From: Nitrogeniibacter aestuarii
Lineage (GTDB): Bacteria; Pseudomonadota; Gammaproteobacteria; Burkholderiales; Rhodocyclaceae
Length of the DNA: 64,000 bases
Assembly: GCF_017309585.1 (NCBI RefSeq)
Contig: NZ_CP071321.1
Location: 4,174,001 to 4,238,000 of the forward strand
Direction: 5' to 3'
The translations under genes were made by a program, and so were the position numbers. The notes under the pieces are model-generated. The model was not told the DNA's origin and did not search any database. It saw nothing but the letters and a program-made list of their open reading frames with translations. Below are positions 1 through 9,288 of the stretch, in pieces (positions within the stretch are counted from its first letter, which is position 1; every line of letters starts with the position of its first letter).

Positions 1-1838
1 TCCTGCCGTGGTGGATTGTCATCCCCGCCATCACCTGGCTGGTCTACGAGCTGCGCCTGGAACGCGACCTCGAGCGCCTTGAGCAGCAAACTGTCGAGTC
101 CATGGCGCAGGCCAACGACATCATCGTCGACAGCATCAGACAACTGTGGCTCGACTCGCGCATGATCACGCGCGTCGCCGCGACGCAGCTGGGCAACCCG
201 GCGGCCACGGAGGGGCAGTCGGTGCTCGCCTCAGTAATGAATGACTTCATGCAGACCCATCCGCGCTACACCCAGGCGCGCCTGCTCGATACCGGGTGCA
301 AGGAGCGGATTCGCTTCGATCGCCGTGGTGACCTCATTCTCCAGGCCACCGAAAAGGACCTGCAGGACAAATCCGACCGCTACTACTGCCGCGAAACGCT
401 CTCCGTGCAGGCGGACCAGGCCTACTTGTCCCCACTGGATCTCAACGTCGAACGCGGCGAGATCGTCTTACCCCATGAGCCCACGTTGCGCATCGGCACC
501 CGTGTCTTCGGGCCCGACGGCGAAGCGCTCGGACTGATCGTGCTCAACTTCAACGCCGGCGACATTCTTGCGACCTTCAGCCGCAGCGGGGGTGGTCAGA
601 TGTCCCTCCTCAACGACGAAGGCTACTGGCTTGCCAGCCAGGACCCGGCGGACAGTTTCGGTTTCATGCTCGAACGACCTGACCGCCGCATCTCGCTCAC
701 CCAGCCGGATCTGTGGCAGGCCATGACCAACAGCAGCGCGGTGGCCGGCCACGTCAAGACCAGCGAGTCACTCTGGCTGTACCGACGGCTGCCGGCAGTT
801 CAGGTGAGCACGACCCTCAAGGGCCCGACCTGGTACATTGCGGGCCACCTCGATCCCGCCAAACGCGATGCACTCGTACAGGAGCAAGCCTGGCAACACG
901 TGCTTCTCGGCGGGCTGGCCTTGATGGTCGTCACCGCGCTGGCTGCCATGCTCACCCAGCGAGACGCGCGCCAGGCACGCACCAGCGCCGCGCTCGCGGC
1001 GGCCAACATCCGGCTGCGCGAGTCGCTGGAGCGGCTCGAATCCTCACTCGACGAGCGGGTGCGCAGTGAAAAACTCGCCTCGCTCGGTCTGCTGGTCGCC
1101 GGGGTGGCGCACGAACTCAACACCCCGCTGGGCGGCGCCATGCTCACCAGTACCCAGCTTGAGGATGAGTTGAGGACACTGGAACAGGCCTACGCCGCCG
1201 GCCTCCGGCAATCGGACATTCAGCGCCACATCGAGCGCAGCCAAGAAGGGCTCCAGCTCCTGCATCGCAATCTTGACCGGGCTGGCCGACTCATCAGTCG
1301 CTTCAAGGGGGTCGCCTCGGACCGGGCCACGTCCGAACGCAGCCGTTTCACGCTGCGGGAAACCGTCGACGACATTCTGGCGCTGATCCACTCGGAAACG
1401 AAGCACAGCCCGATCCGGGTGACCGTGGATGTGGACGAAAGCATCGTCATGGACAGCTACCCCGGTCCGCTCGGCCAGGTGATCCAGAACCTGGTACAGA
1501 ACGCCTTCCGGCATGGCTTTCGGAACGGCGCCACCGGCACGATCGTCATCACCGCGCGCCGGGCCGGAGACGAGGTGACGCTCACCGTAGAGGATGACGG
1601 CGGCGGCATTCCCCAAGGGGCTCAGGCACGCATCTGGGACCCGTTTTTCACCACGGCACGCAGCAGCGGCGGCACCGGGCTGGGCCTGCATCTGAGCCAG
1701 CAACTGGTCGGGAACGTCCTCGGCGGCAAACTGGAGCTCGCGCATTCAGCACCGGGAGAAGGCACCTGCATGCGCCTGACGATGCCCTGCACGGCGCCGG
1801 AGCACGTGACCGAAGAAGCGTCGACCGGCGCGACCTGA
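1..1838 (+). CDS. Membrane sensor histidine kinase (5' end outside window)
   Basis: The reading frame is already open at base 3 and begins inside a transmembrane helix (LPWWIVIPAITWLV), so the true start lies upstream; the first in-window ATG is at 102. An extracytoplasmic sensor region of about 230 residues follows. It ends in a second membrane helix near 890-950, then a short coiled coil. The phospho-acceptor box GVAHELNTPLGG has its His codon at 1110-1112. An ATPase domain with an N box (QNLVQNAFRHG) and G boxes (DDGGGIP, GGTGLGLHL) ends the protein. The family autophosphorylates on His in response to a periplasmic signal; ligand and partner regulator are not visible here. It converges on the Lrp gene with only 4 bp between stop codons. 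Confidence 0.9.
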   Translation, partial: LPWWIVIPAITWLVYELRLERDLERLEQQTVESMAQANDIIVDSIRQLWLDSRMITRVAATQLGNPAATEGQSVLASVMNDFMQTHPRYTQARLLDTGCKERIRFDRRGDLILQATEKDLQDKSDRYYCRETLSVQADQAYLSPLDLNVERGEIVLPHEPTLRIGTRVFGPDGEALGLIVLNFNAGDILATFSRSGGGQMSLLNDEGYWLASQDPADSFGFMLERPDRRISLTQPDLWQAMTNSSAVAGHVKTSESLWLYRRLPAVQVSTTLKGPTWYIAGHLDPAKRDALVQEQAWQHVLLGGLALMVVTALAAMLTQRDARQARTSAALAAANIRLRESLERLESSLDERVRSEKLASLGLLVAGVAHELNTPLGGAMLTSTQLEDELRTLEQAYAAGLRQSDIQRHIERSQEGLQLLHRNLDRAGRLISRFKGVASDRATSERSRFTLRETVDDILALIHSETKHSPIRVTVDVDESIVMDSYPGPLGQVIQNLVQNAFRHGFRNGATGTIVITARRAGDEVTLTVEDDGGGIPQGAQARIWDPFFTTARSSGGTGLGLHLSQQLVGNVLGGKLELAHSAPGEGTCMRLTMPCTAPEHVTEEASTGAT

Positions 1839-1842
1839 GTGC

Positions 1843-2310
1843 TCAGGGCGCCACCGGCAGTGAAAGCGTCTCCTTGAGTTCTTCCATGACCACGAGACTG
1901 CGTGATTGCGCCACGCCCGGCAGCTTGAGCAGGATGTTCTCGAGCAGCTGGCGATACTCGCTCATCTGCCCGATTCTGGCCTTGATGAGGTAGTCGAACT
2001 CGCCCGAGACCAGGTGGCATTCGAGCACTTCGGGCACGAACATCATTTCGTGGCGCACACGCTCGAAGGCCTGGGCCGACATGGCCGCCAGACGGATCTC
2101 GACAAACACCAGCATGGACTTGTCCAGCGCATCCGGGCTCAGGCGTGCGTGATACCCGGTGATGACACCTTCACGCTCAAGCCGCCTGACCCGTTCGGTG
2201 CAGGGGGTTGCCGAGAGCCCCACTTTCTCCGCCAGCTCGGTCATGGGCATGCGCCCGTTGGCCTGCAGCAGTTCGAGGATTTTCCGGTCCATCCGGTCCA
2301 GATCGCGCAT
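1843..2310 (-). CDS. Lrp/AsnC-family regulator, DadR-like
   Basis: A 155-residue Lrp/AsnC protein: N-terminal winged HTH (DRKILELLQANGRMP through CTERVRRLEREGVI) and a C-terminal RAM ligand-binding domain with the GEFDYLIKARI stretch. I use the ATG at 2310 because GGAGA sits about 6 bases upstream; an in-frame ATG at 2361 has no comparable site and adds a non-conserved extension. It is divergent from dadA and alanine racemase, the arrangement seen for Lrp/DadR regulators that respond to alanine and activate dadAX. Regulation of dadAX by this protein is inference from position and family. Confidence 0.9.
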   Translation of the reverse strand: MRDLDRMDRKILELLQANGRMPMTELAEKVGLSATPCTERVRRLEREGVITGYHARLSPDALDKSMLVFVEIRLAAMSAQAFERVRHEMMFVPEVLECHLVSGEFDYLIKARIGQMSEYRQLLENILLKLPGVAQSRSLVVMEELKETLSLPVAP

Positions 2311-2439
2311 TTCACTTCTCCGTGCCAGGTTTGACGTGACATTCACGCCGTGCCGCAGCATTTGATCGATATTTCAGTGAGTTTCACTACAGCAGCAACG
2401 TTACGCTGAGCAAACCCTCCAACAGAACAGGATTCACGC
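2311..2439. promoter_or_regulatory. Divergent control region between Lrp-type regulator and dadA
   Basis: The 129 bp between the two start codons hold an inverted repeat AGTGA-GTT-TCACT at 2376-2388 and a second TTTCA copy beside it. Lrp-family proteins bind such imperfect palindromes, so this is a plausible operator for the regulator on dadA. I could not assign -35/-10 boxes with confidence. Confidence 0.4.
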
Positions 2440-3738
2440 ATGGAAGCCATCGTGCTCGGCAGTGGAGTGATCGGCACAACCACCGCCTACTTTCTCGCCA
2501 AACGGGGCGTCCGCGTGACGGTGATCGACCGCCAGAGCGGACCTGCCCTCGAGACCAGCTTCGCCAATGCCGGCCAGATCTCCCCGGGCTACACCACCCC
2601 GTGGGCAGCCCCTGGCATTCCCCTCAAAGCGCTCAAATGGCTCTTCGACCGGCACGCCCCGCTCATCGTCCGACCCGACGGCAGCCTGTTTCAGCTCGCC
2701 TGGATGCTGGCCATGTGGCGGGAGTGCGCGCCCGAACGCTATACCCTCAACAAATCGCGCATGATGCGTCTGGCCGAATACAGCCGGCAGACGTTGAAAT
2801 CCCTGCGCGAAGCCGAGGATCTTGCCTACGAGGGTCGGACACTGGGCACGACCCAGTTGTTCCGCAGCGCATCACAAGTTTTGGCAGCGAAACGCGACAT
2901 CGCCGTGCTGGACAGATTCGGCGTGCCCTACACCCTGCTGGCTCGCGACGATATCGCCGCCGCGGAGCCCGCGCTGGCCCGTGTCGGCCACAAGCTGGCC
3001 GGGGCATTGCACCTGCCTGACGACGAAACCGGCGACTGTCATCTGTTCACCCGCGCACTGGCCGAACGGGCCGAACGGCTCGGGGTCCGCTTCCGCTACA
3101 ACACCCCGATCGACGGCATCGAAACCGGCGGCCAGCGGGTCACGGCAGTGCGCGTGGGCGATGAGCGCCTCACCGCAGACCGCTACGTGACCTGCCTGGG
3201 CAGCTTCAGCCGGCTCATGCTCAAGACGCTGGGACTGAATCTGCCGGTCTATCCGGTCAAGGGCTACTCCATCACACTGCCCATCAAGGATGCCGAGGCC
3301 GCGCCACGCTCCACCGTGCTCGACGAGAGCTACAAGGTGGCCATCACCCGGTTCGACCAGCGCATCCGCGTCGGCGGCATGGCCGAGCTGTCGGGTTACA
3401 ACCAGCGTCTTGACGCCCGCCGGCTCGCCACCCTGAGCCATGTGGTGCGCGATCTGTTTCCCGATGCCACCGACCGCTTCGAGACCGAATTCTGGACCGG
3501 CATGCGCCCCATGACACCCGACAGCACCCCCATTGTCGGCCCCACGTCCTTGCGCAATCTGTTCACCAACACCGGGCACGGCACCCTGGGCTGGACGATG
3601 GCCTGTGGATCGGGCAAGCTCGTGGCCGACCTGATGACCGACCATGCTCCGGACATCAGCCCTGACGGGCTTGCACTCGATCGCTACGCGCGTGAGCGGC
3701 CGCCGCGCCGGTTGCATGTCTGGGGCAACGCAAACTGA
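2440..3738 (+). CDS. dadA: D-amino acid dehydrogenase (small subunit type) DadA
   Basis: A 432-residue FAD-dependent oxidoreductase, the usual DadA length. The N-terminal dinucleotide-binding turn is [15 protein letters not shown] (residues 5-19), followed by the acidic end of strand 2 (VTVIDRQ). [11 protein letters not shown] segment and the C-terminal [16 protein letters not shown]-contact motif are present. The enzyme oxidises D-alanine and other D-amino acids to the 2-oxo acid and ammonia, passing electrons to the respiratory chain at the inner membrane. It is followed 7 bp later by an alanine racemase, so L-alanine can be racemised and then oxidised. The Lrp-type gene upstream is divergent. 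Confidence 0.96.
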   Translation: MEAIVLGSGVIGTTTAYFLAKRGVRVTVIDRQSGPALETSFANAGQISPGYTTPWAAPGIPLKALKWLFDRHAPLIVRPDGSLFQLAWMLAMWRECAPERYTLNKSRMMRLAEYSRQTLKSLREAEDLAYEGRTLGTTQLFRSASQVLAAKRDIAVLDRFGVPYTLLARDDIAAAEPALARVGHKLAGALHLPDDETGDCHLFTRALAERAERLGVRFRYNTPIDGIETGGQRVTAVRVGDERLTADRYVTCLGSFSRLMLKTLGLNLPVYPVKGYSITLPIKDAEAAPRSTVLDESYKVAITRFDQRIRVGGMAELSGYNQRLDARRLATLSHVVRDLFPDATDRFETEFWTGMRPMTPDSTPIVGPTSLRNLFTNTGHGTLGWTMACGSGKLVADLMTDHAPDISPDGLALDRYARERPPRRLHVWGNAN

Positions 3739-3745
3739 GGACACC

Positions 3746-4816
3746 GTGAGCCGACCCGCCTTCGCGCACATCGATCTGGACGCCCTGCGCCACAACTACC
3801 GCGTTGCACGCAGCCGCCACGGCGGAAAGGCACTGGCGGTGGTCAAGGCCAATGGCTACGGTCACGGCGCCATTCGCTGTGCGCATGCGCTCGCGCCGGT
3901 GGCTGACGGCTTTGCGGTGGCCATCACCGAAGAAGCGGTCGCCTTGCGTGAAGCGGGCATCGAGCAGCCGATCCTGGTCCTTGAAGGCGCCTTCGGCGCG
4001 GACGATGTGACCCTGGCTGACCAGCACCGCCTGTGGCTTGTCGTCCATCAGGATGAACAGATCGACATGCTGCGGGCGCACACCCCCCGACACCCGATCC
4101 CCGTCTGGCTCAAGATGGATAGCGGCATGCATCGGGCCGGTTTCTTCCCGCACGCCTATGCCGACGCATTCGCGCGGCTCCAGACACTGCCATCGGCAGG
4201 CCCCGTCACCCTGATGACCCACTTTGCGCGCGCTGACGAGCCCGACGCCGACACCACGCGAGTGCAGCTGGCAAGCTTCGAGGCGGCCACGGCGGCCCTG
4301 CCCGGCGAGCGCAGCCTGTGCAATTCGGGCGCCATCCTGGGCTGGCCGGCGGCCCACCGGCAATGGTGTCGACCGGGGATCATGATGTACGGCGCCGACC
4401 CCATGCCGACCCCGGATGCCGACCTGAAGGCCGTCATGACCCTGGGCAGCGCGATCATCGGCGTGCGCGAACTGGGCGTGGGCGAACCGGTGGGCTACGG
4501 CGGGCGCTTCATCACCGGGCGACCGACCCGCGTCGGCCTGGTGGCCATGGGGTATGCCGACGGCTATCCGCGGACCGTGCCGGACGGCACGCCAATCATC
4601 GTGGGCGGGCAGCGCACCCGCGTGATCGGGCGTGTTTCCATGGACATGATGACCGTCGACCTGACCGATCTGCCCGAGGCCGGTCTCGGCACCCCCGTGG
4701 AGTGCTGGGGACCGCATCTGAACGTGAATGTCGTGGCGCAGGCCGCCGGCACGATCGCCTACGAGCTGCTGTGCAACGTCAAACGGGTCGCTTTCAGCGA
4801 CACGGCGTCACGCTGA
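3746..4816 (+). CDS. dadX: Alanine racemase, catabolic DadX type
   Basis: A 356-residue PLP enzyme that interconverts L- and D-alanine. I start it at the GTG at 3746, which has GAGG five bases upstream (3737-3740) and begins MSRPAFAHIDLDALRHNY, the standard N terminus; a frame extension back to 3644 would overlap dadA. The PLP lysine is K34 in AVVKANGYGHG and the opposite-face catalytic tyrosine is Y251 in PVGYGGRF. Only 7 bp separate it from dadA, so the pair is an operon for L-alanine use. It could equally be the cell's only biosynthetic alr; the operon context favours dadX. Confidence 0.94.
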   Translation: MSRPAFAHIDLDALRHNYRVARSRHGGKALAVVKANGYGHGAIRCAHALAPVADGFAVAITEEAVALREAGIEQPILVLEGAFGADDVTLADQHRLWLVVHQDEQIDMLRAHTPRHPIPVWLKMDSGMHRAGFFPHAYADAFARLQTLPSAGPVTLMTHFARADEPDADTTRVQLASFEAATAALPGERSLCNSGAILGWPAAHRQWCRPGIMMYGADPMPTPDADLKAVMTLGSAIIGVRELGVGEPVGYGGRFITGRPTRVGLVAMGYADGYPRTVPDGTPIIVGGQRTRVIGRVSMDMMTVDLTDLPEAGLGTPVECWGPHLNVNVVAQAAGTIAYELLCNVKRVAFSDTASR

Positions 4817-4980
4817 TCCCGCTCTGCTCCGAACGCCGTTCGTCACCACCGGCGCTGAAAAACTCAAGGAGTCGGCGCAAAATCCGCTAGAACAAAGGTA
4901 ATACATCAAACTATGTAGCCGGCGGGACCACGACGAAAGGGTCACCCCGGACGACGGGAATCGGATTGGGGGGCATCATC

Positions 4981-6138
4981 GTGGATTCAGTCCGCATTGC
5001 ATCGGCATGCGAGGGGACCACGGAAGCAACGGTGGACGCGGTTATCGGCCAGTTGGGCCAGGCCACCGATTGCCTGTGGATCGTCTTTTGTGCTGCTCGC
5101 TTCGACACCGAGCTGGTGGCGCGTCAGCTGCGCGCCGCCGCCGACGGCAAGACTCAGATCATCGGTTGCACCACCTCGGGCGAAATCGGCCCCGGCGGGT
5201 TCCAGCAGGACTCCCTCGTGGTTGTCGCGCTGCCGGGTGGGGATTTCGTGGCCAGCACCACCGTGCTCCGCGACATCGACCAGCTCGAAACGCCCCGCTG
5301 GCGCGACCGCCTCGAAACGGCGATGGTCTATCTGGACACCCAGCCCCTCGACGGTCCGGAATACGGACGCTTCGCCTTCACCCTGATCGACGGGCTGTCG
5401 ATGCGTGAAGATGCGGTGGGGCATGCCTTGCGCGCGGTGGTCGGCGACGTCCCGCTGTTCGGCGGCTCTGCCGGCGACGATCTGAGCTTTACCGGCACCC
5501 GGGTGATCCACGACGGTCAGGCCCACGACAATGCGGCGGTGGTCGCAGTGGTGCGCAGCCGCCGTCCGTTCCATGTGTTCCGCACCCAGCATTTCGAACG
5601 CACGGAAGTGCGCATGGTGGTGACCGGCGCACGACCGGCCGAGCGCATCGTCACCGAGATCAATGGCCTGCCCGCGGCTGAGGAATACCTGCGGCTGACC
5701 GGGCTCGATGTGCCCGCAAACCATCTCGACCCGATGGCCTTTGCCGCCTATCCGGTGCTGGTCCGCATCGGCAAGGGCGATCATGTGCGCTCGATCCAGA
5801 AGGTCAATGCCGATGGTAGCCTGACCTTCTATTGCGCCATCGAAGAAGGCATCGTGTTGCGTCTGGCACGGGGCGTCGACCCGCTCGAAAACCTCGCCCG
5901 GAGCTTTGCCAGCCTGCCGGCGGAGGTGGCCGACGCGGAGGCGATCATCACCTGCGATTGCATTTTGCGGCGGCTCGAATTCGCGCAGAACGGCACGCTC
6001 GATTCGGTCTCGCACTTCATGCGCCAGCACCGCGTCGCGGGCTTCTCCGACTATGGCGAGCTGTTTGACGGCATTCATCTGAACCAGACCTTTACCGGCG
6101 TTGCGATCGGCAAGAGCGCCCTGGGAGATGATGTGTGA
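4981..6138 (+). CDS. FIST-domain sensor protein, copy 1 (NosP-like)
   Basis: A 385-residue soluble protein made of FIST_N (GCTTSGEIGPGGF near residue 62) and FIST_C. I choose the GTG at 4981: a run of six G lies 8 bases upstream, and the N terminus then aligns residue for residue with copy 2 at 9289, also exactly 385 residues. A TTG at 4966 adds five residues. FIST proteins are signal-input modules; NosP members bind haem and NO and work on an adjacent c-di-GMP enzyme or histidine kinase. The stop overlaps the start of the GGDEF-EAL gene by 4 bases, so the two are translationally coupled. A histidine in TQHFER is shared with copy 2. Haem binding is inference, not visible in sequence. Confidence 0.9.
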   Translation: MDSVRIASACEGTTEATVDAVIGQLGQATDCLWIVFCAARFDTELVARQLRAAADGKTQIIGCTTSGEIGPGGFQQDSLVVVALPGGDFVASTTVLRDIDQLETPRWRDRLETAMVYLDTQPLDGPEYGRFAFTLIDGLSMREDAVGHALRAVVGDVPLFGGSAGDDLSFTGTRVIHDGQAHDNAAVVAVVRSRRPFHVFRTQHFERTEVRMVVTGARPAERIVTEINGLPAAEEYLRLTGLDVPANHLDPMAFAAYPVLVRIGKGDHVRSIQKVNADGSLTFYCAIEEGIVLRLARGVDPLENLARSFASLPAEVADAEAIITCDCILRRLEFAQNGTLDSVSHFMRQHRVAGFSDYGELFDGIHLNQTFTGVAIGKSALGDDV

Positions 6139-9128
6139 GTGAAGCACCGCGCCCGTCGGTACCGGTGGACGTTGATGCCGAGCTGGCCCGGCGGGACAAG
6201 ATCATTGAAGTCTTGATGGACCGGGTGGAGCGCGGCATGGATGCGCGACACCAGGACTACAGCTTCTTCGAAAAAGCCATCGTTCTCGGCCAGCAGGTCG
6301 AGGAACGGACGCGCGAGCTGGGCGAAGCACTCAAGACCGTGCGTGGACTGAACACCGCGCTGGCGCACGAATCGCGCGAAGCGGCCGCCTCCCAGGCGCG
6401 ACTGATGGCTGCCATCGGTGCCAGCTCGGACGGCTTCGCCCTGTTCGATGCTACCGATGCCCTGGTGCTCAGCAATCCGGTGCTCGACCAGGTTTTCGGC
6501 GATGAGTTGATCGTCGAGGTGGGGCAAACCCACAGTGAGCTCATCCGCGACATTCGCACCCGTGACTGGGCCCTGCAGTGGAACCGGGTGCATGTCCAGG
6601 CGAGGCGTGGCAGCGCGGTACGCGATGAGGTGCGCCTGTCTGACGGCCGCTGGCTGCGCATCTCGGAACAACCGACCCCGGACGGTGGCATCGTCGGCAT
6701 CTACACCGACATCACCGAGATGAAGACCCGCGAGATGGCGCGCCGCGAGCACGCCCTCGCCCAGCAGGCGGTGCTGCTGCAGACCACGCTGGACAATCTG
6801 GAACAGGGCGTGCTGGTGCTCGATGCCCGTGACCGGCTCGTGGCGTGGAACCAGCGGGTCGAGCAGATGCTGGCAAGCACCCAGTTGCAGCACGGCATGC
6901 CCTTTGAACGGCTGCCGGTGCTGGGCACCCTGCCTGCATTGCGCAATGTGTCGGAAACCAAGGACGAACTCGAACTCGAAGACTCACGCATCCTGAGCAT
7001 CGTCGCGGCCGGCATGCCCGATGGCGGGCGCGTCATCACCCTGAGCGACATCACCGAAAAGCGGCGGCAGGCGGCGCGGATCCAGAACCTCGCCGACGAA
7101 CTGCGCCTGATCTACGACAACGCGCACGTGGGCATCGCCTACGTGCGTGATCGCGTCATCGTGAACTGCAACAGCCGCATGGCCGAGATGTTCGGCTGGG
7201 CCTCGGTCGACGACCTGACCGGCCTGAGCACCCGGGTGATCTATCGGTCGGACGAGGAGTTCGAATCGCGCGGCGAACAGATCTACAGTGATCTCGACAT
7301 CCGGGGCTACAGTGATCGCCTGGACTGGCACGCGCGGGCGGACGGCGGCGAAGTCTGGTGTCAGCGGACCGGACGCCTGATCCACCCCCAGCGCCCGCAG
7401 GATGGCTCCATCTGGGTCTTTGCCGACATGACCGACCGGCGCGAGCAGGAGCGCAAGCTGCATCTTGCCCAGACCGTGTTCGCCCATTGCGCCGAGGCCC
7501 TGATGGTGACCGACGCCAACGGGGTGATCATCGACGTCAATGCAGCATTTTCAATGATCAGCGGCTACGAACGTGACGAAGTGGTGGGACAGACCCCGCG
7601 ACTGCTCAAGTCGAACCGTCATGGCGAAGAGTTCTACAAGCGCATGTGGCACCGGCTGACAACAGTGGGCAGCTGGAGCGGCGAGGTCTGGGACAGACGC
7701 AAGAACGGGCCGGAATACCCCAAATGGCTCTCCATCGCCGCCGTGCGTGACCAGGACGGGACCATCACCCACTACGTGGCCGCCTTCGAGGATGTCACCT
7801 CCCGCAAGGAGGCCGAGCAACGCATCCGCGATCTGGCAGAACACGACCACCTCACCGGCCTGCCCAACCGGTTGTTGCTGCGCGACCGCTTCGACCTGGC
7901 TATCAAGCAGCATCGTCGCCAGGGGCACAACCTGGGCTTCATGTTCCTGGACCTGGACCACTTCAAGCGGGTCAACGATTCGCTCGGGCACCCGACCGGC
8001 GACCGCTTGCTGATTGCCGTCGTCGAGCGCCTGCGCACGGTGCTTCGCGAAGGCGACACCATCAGCCGGCTGGGCGGGGACGAATTCGTCATCCTGCTCA
8101 ACGACATCGGCACCTCTTCGGCCGCGGCGGCGATTGCCGAGAAGATCATCATGGCCTTCAAGACGCCGATCGACATCGGCGGCAATCCCCTGGTCACCTC
8201 CGCCTCCATCGGCATCGCCATGGCGCCGCAGGATGGCGAGGATTTCGATGCCCTGCTCCAGCGCGCCGACACCGCCATGTATCGGGCCAAGGAACAGGGT
8301 CGCGGCGGCTTTGCCTTCTTCCGCAAGGAAATGAACGAAGCCGCCACCTCTCGCCTCCGCCTGGTCAATGCGCTGCACGATGCCATCGGCGGCGATCAGT
8401 TTCACCTGGTCTACCAGCCACTGGTCAGTACCGATACCCGCAGGATCGAGTGCGTCGAGGCGCTCATGCGCTGGAACTGCGGCGGCCGCCCCATCCCGCC
8501 CGACGAGTTCATTCCCATCGCAGAAGAGACCGGGCTGATCCTGCCCATGGGCGAGTGGATCATGGAGACGGCCTGCCAGCAGGCACGGCGCTGGCGTGAC
8601 GCTGGCCACGACCTGCGCATTGCAGTGAATGTGTCGGGTATCCAGCTCTACCGGACGGACATCCCGGCCCTGCTGGCAAAACATGCAGCGGCGGCAGGCA
8701 TCCCGCCCAGTGCCATCGAGATCGAAATCACCGAATCGACCCTCATGCATGACAGTGCTGGCGTGGAGGGCATCATTGCCGACATCAAGCGTCTGGGCAG
8801 CTCGGTGGCCATCGACGACTTCGGCACCGGTTACTCGAGCCTGGCCTACCTGTCCCGCTTCAAGGCCGACAAGCTCAAGATCGACCGCTCGTTCATCGAC
8901 AAGGTCGAGACCAGCGAGGAGGACCGCGCCATCGTCCAGATGGTCGCCAACATTGCCCGCGTGCTGAAGATGCACTGCGTTGCCGAAGGGGTCGAGAACG
9001 CACAGCAACTGGACTACATCCGCCAGTGCGGTTGCGACACCGTCCAGGGCTACTTCATCAGCCGACCGGTCCCCGCAGTGCAGATGGACAGGCTCTTCCG
9101 GCAAGCGTCCGAACACCAAGCCGCCTGA
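6135..9128 (+). CDS. Multi-PAS GGDEF-EAL c-di-GMP protein, copy 1
   Basis: A 997-residue cytoplasmic protein with no membrane helix. Order: N-terminal coiled coil (about 1-85), four PAS domains (roughly 88-200, 210-315, 320-435, 440-565), GGDEF domain with intact GGDEF at 647-651, and EAL domain. The inhibitory I-site RxxD (REGD) lies five residues before GGDEF. The EAL motif is at 775-777 and DDFGTGYSS begins at 894. All catalytic signatures look intact, so it may both make and break c-di-GMP, with balance set by the sensor domains. It starts with GTG overlapping the FIST stop (GTGA). The FIST protein is the likely partner; the ligand is inferred to be NO or another haem ligand. Confidence 0.93.
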   Translation: MSEAPRPSVPVDVDAELARRDKIIEVLMDRVERGMDARHQDYSFFEKAIVLGQQVEERTRELGEALKTVRGLNTALAHESREAAASQARLMAAIGASSDGFALFDATDALVLSNPVLDQVFGDELIVEVGQTHSELIRDIRTRDWALQWNRVHVQARRGSAVRDEVRLSDGRWLRISEQPTPDGGIVGIYTDITEMKTREMARREHALAQQAVLLQTTLDNLEQGVLVLDARDRLVAWNQRVEQMLASTQLQHGMPFERLPVLGTLPALRNVSETKDELELEDSRILSIVAAGMPDGGRVITLSDITEKRRQAARIQNLADELRLIYDNAHVGIAYVRDRVIVNCNSRMAEMFGWASVDDLTGLSTRVIYRSDEEFESRGEQIYSDLDIRGYSDRLDWHARADGGEVWCQRTGRLIHPQRPQDGSIWVFADMTDRREQERKLHLAQTVFAHCAEALMVTDANGVIIDVNAAFSMISGYERDEVVGQTPRLLKSNRHGEEFYKRMWHRLTTVGSWSGEVWDRRKNGPEYPKWLSIAAVRDQDGTITHYVAAFEDVTSRKEAEQRIRDLAEHDHLTGLPNRLLLRDRFDLAIKQHRRQGHNLGFMFLDLDHFKRVNDSLGHPTGDRLLIAVVERLRTVLREGDTISRLGGDEFVILLNDIGTSSAAAAIAEKIIMAFKTPIDIGGNPLVTSASIGIAMAPQDGEDFDALLQRADTAMYRAKEQGRGGFAFFRKEMNEAATSRLRLVNALHDAIGGDQFHLVYQPLVSTDTRRIECVEALMRWNCGGRPIPPDEFIPIAEETGLILPMGEWIMETACQQARRWRDAGHDLRIAVNVSGIQLYRTDIPALLAKHAAAAGIPPSAIEIEITESTLMHDSAGVEGIIADIKRLGSSVAIDDFGTGYSSLAYLSRFKADKLKIDRSFIDKVETSEEDRAIVQMVANIARVLKMHCVAEGVENAQQLDYIRQCGCDTVQGYFISRPVPAVQMDRLFRQASEHQAA

Positions 9129-9288
9129 CCCGATCATCAAGCCTTGAACATCACGCTCGCCCATGGAAATTAAAATTAATATTTTTTACTTATTTAACAG
9201 TTAAAGGCCAATACAGTACTAAAGTAATAGAACGACAGACTTGGGATGGGTCTGTCGCACCCGCCCACGACGGGCCAAGGAGTGCGAA
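9129..9288 (+). promoter_or_regulatory. AT-rich promoter region of the second FIST cassette, with palindrome
   Basis: Within a GC-rich region, bases 9166-9234 are strikingly AT-rich. They contain a perfect 13-base palindrome TTTAACAGTTAAA at 9193-9205. TTAACA (9194-9199) matches five of six -35 bases and is followed after 17 bases by a weak -10 (TACTAA, 9217-9222). This suggests the second cassette has its own promoter, with an operator over the -35. An AAGGAG ribosome site precedes the ATG at 9289. Confidence 0.4.

Noticed and set aside
4966..4980. TTG start for FIST copy 1
   Set aside because: The GTG at 4981 gives exact end-to-end alignment with copy 2 and better spacing to the G-rich ribosome site.
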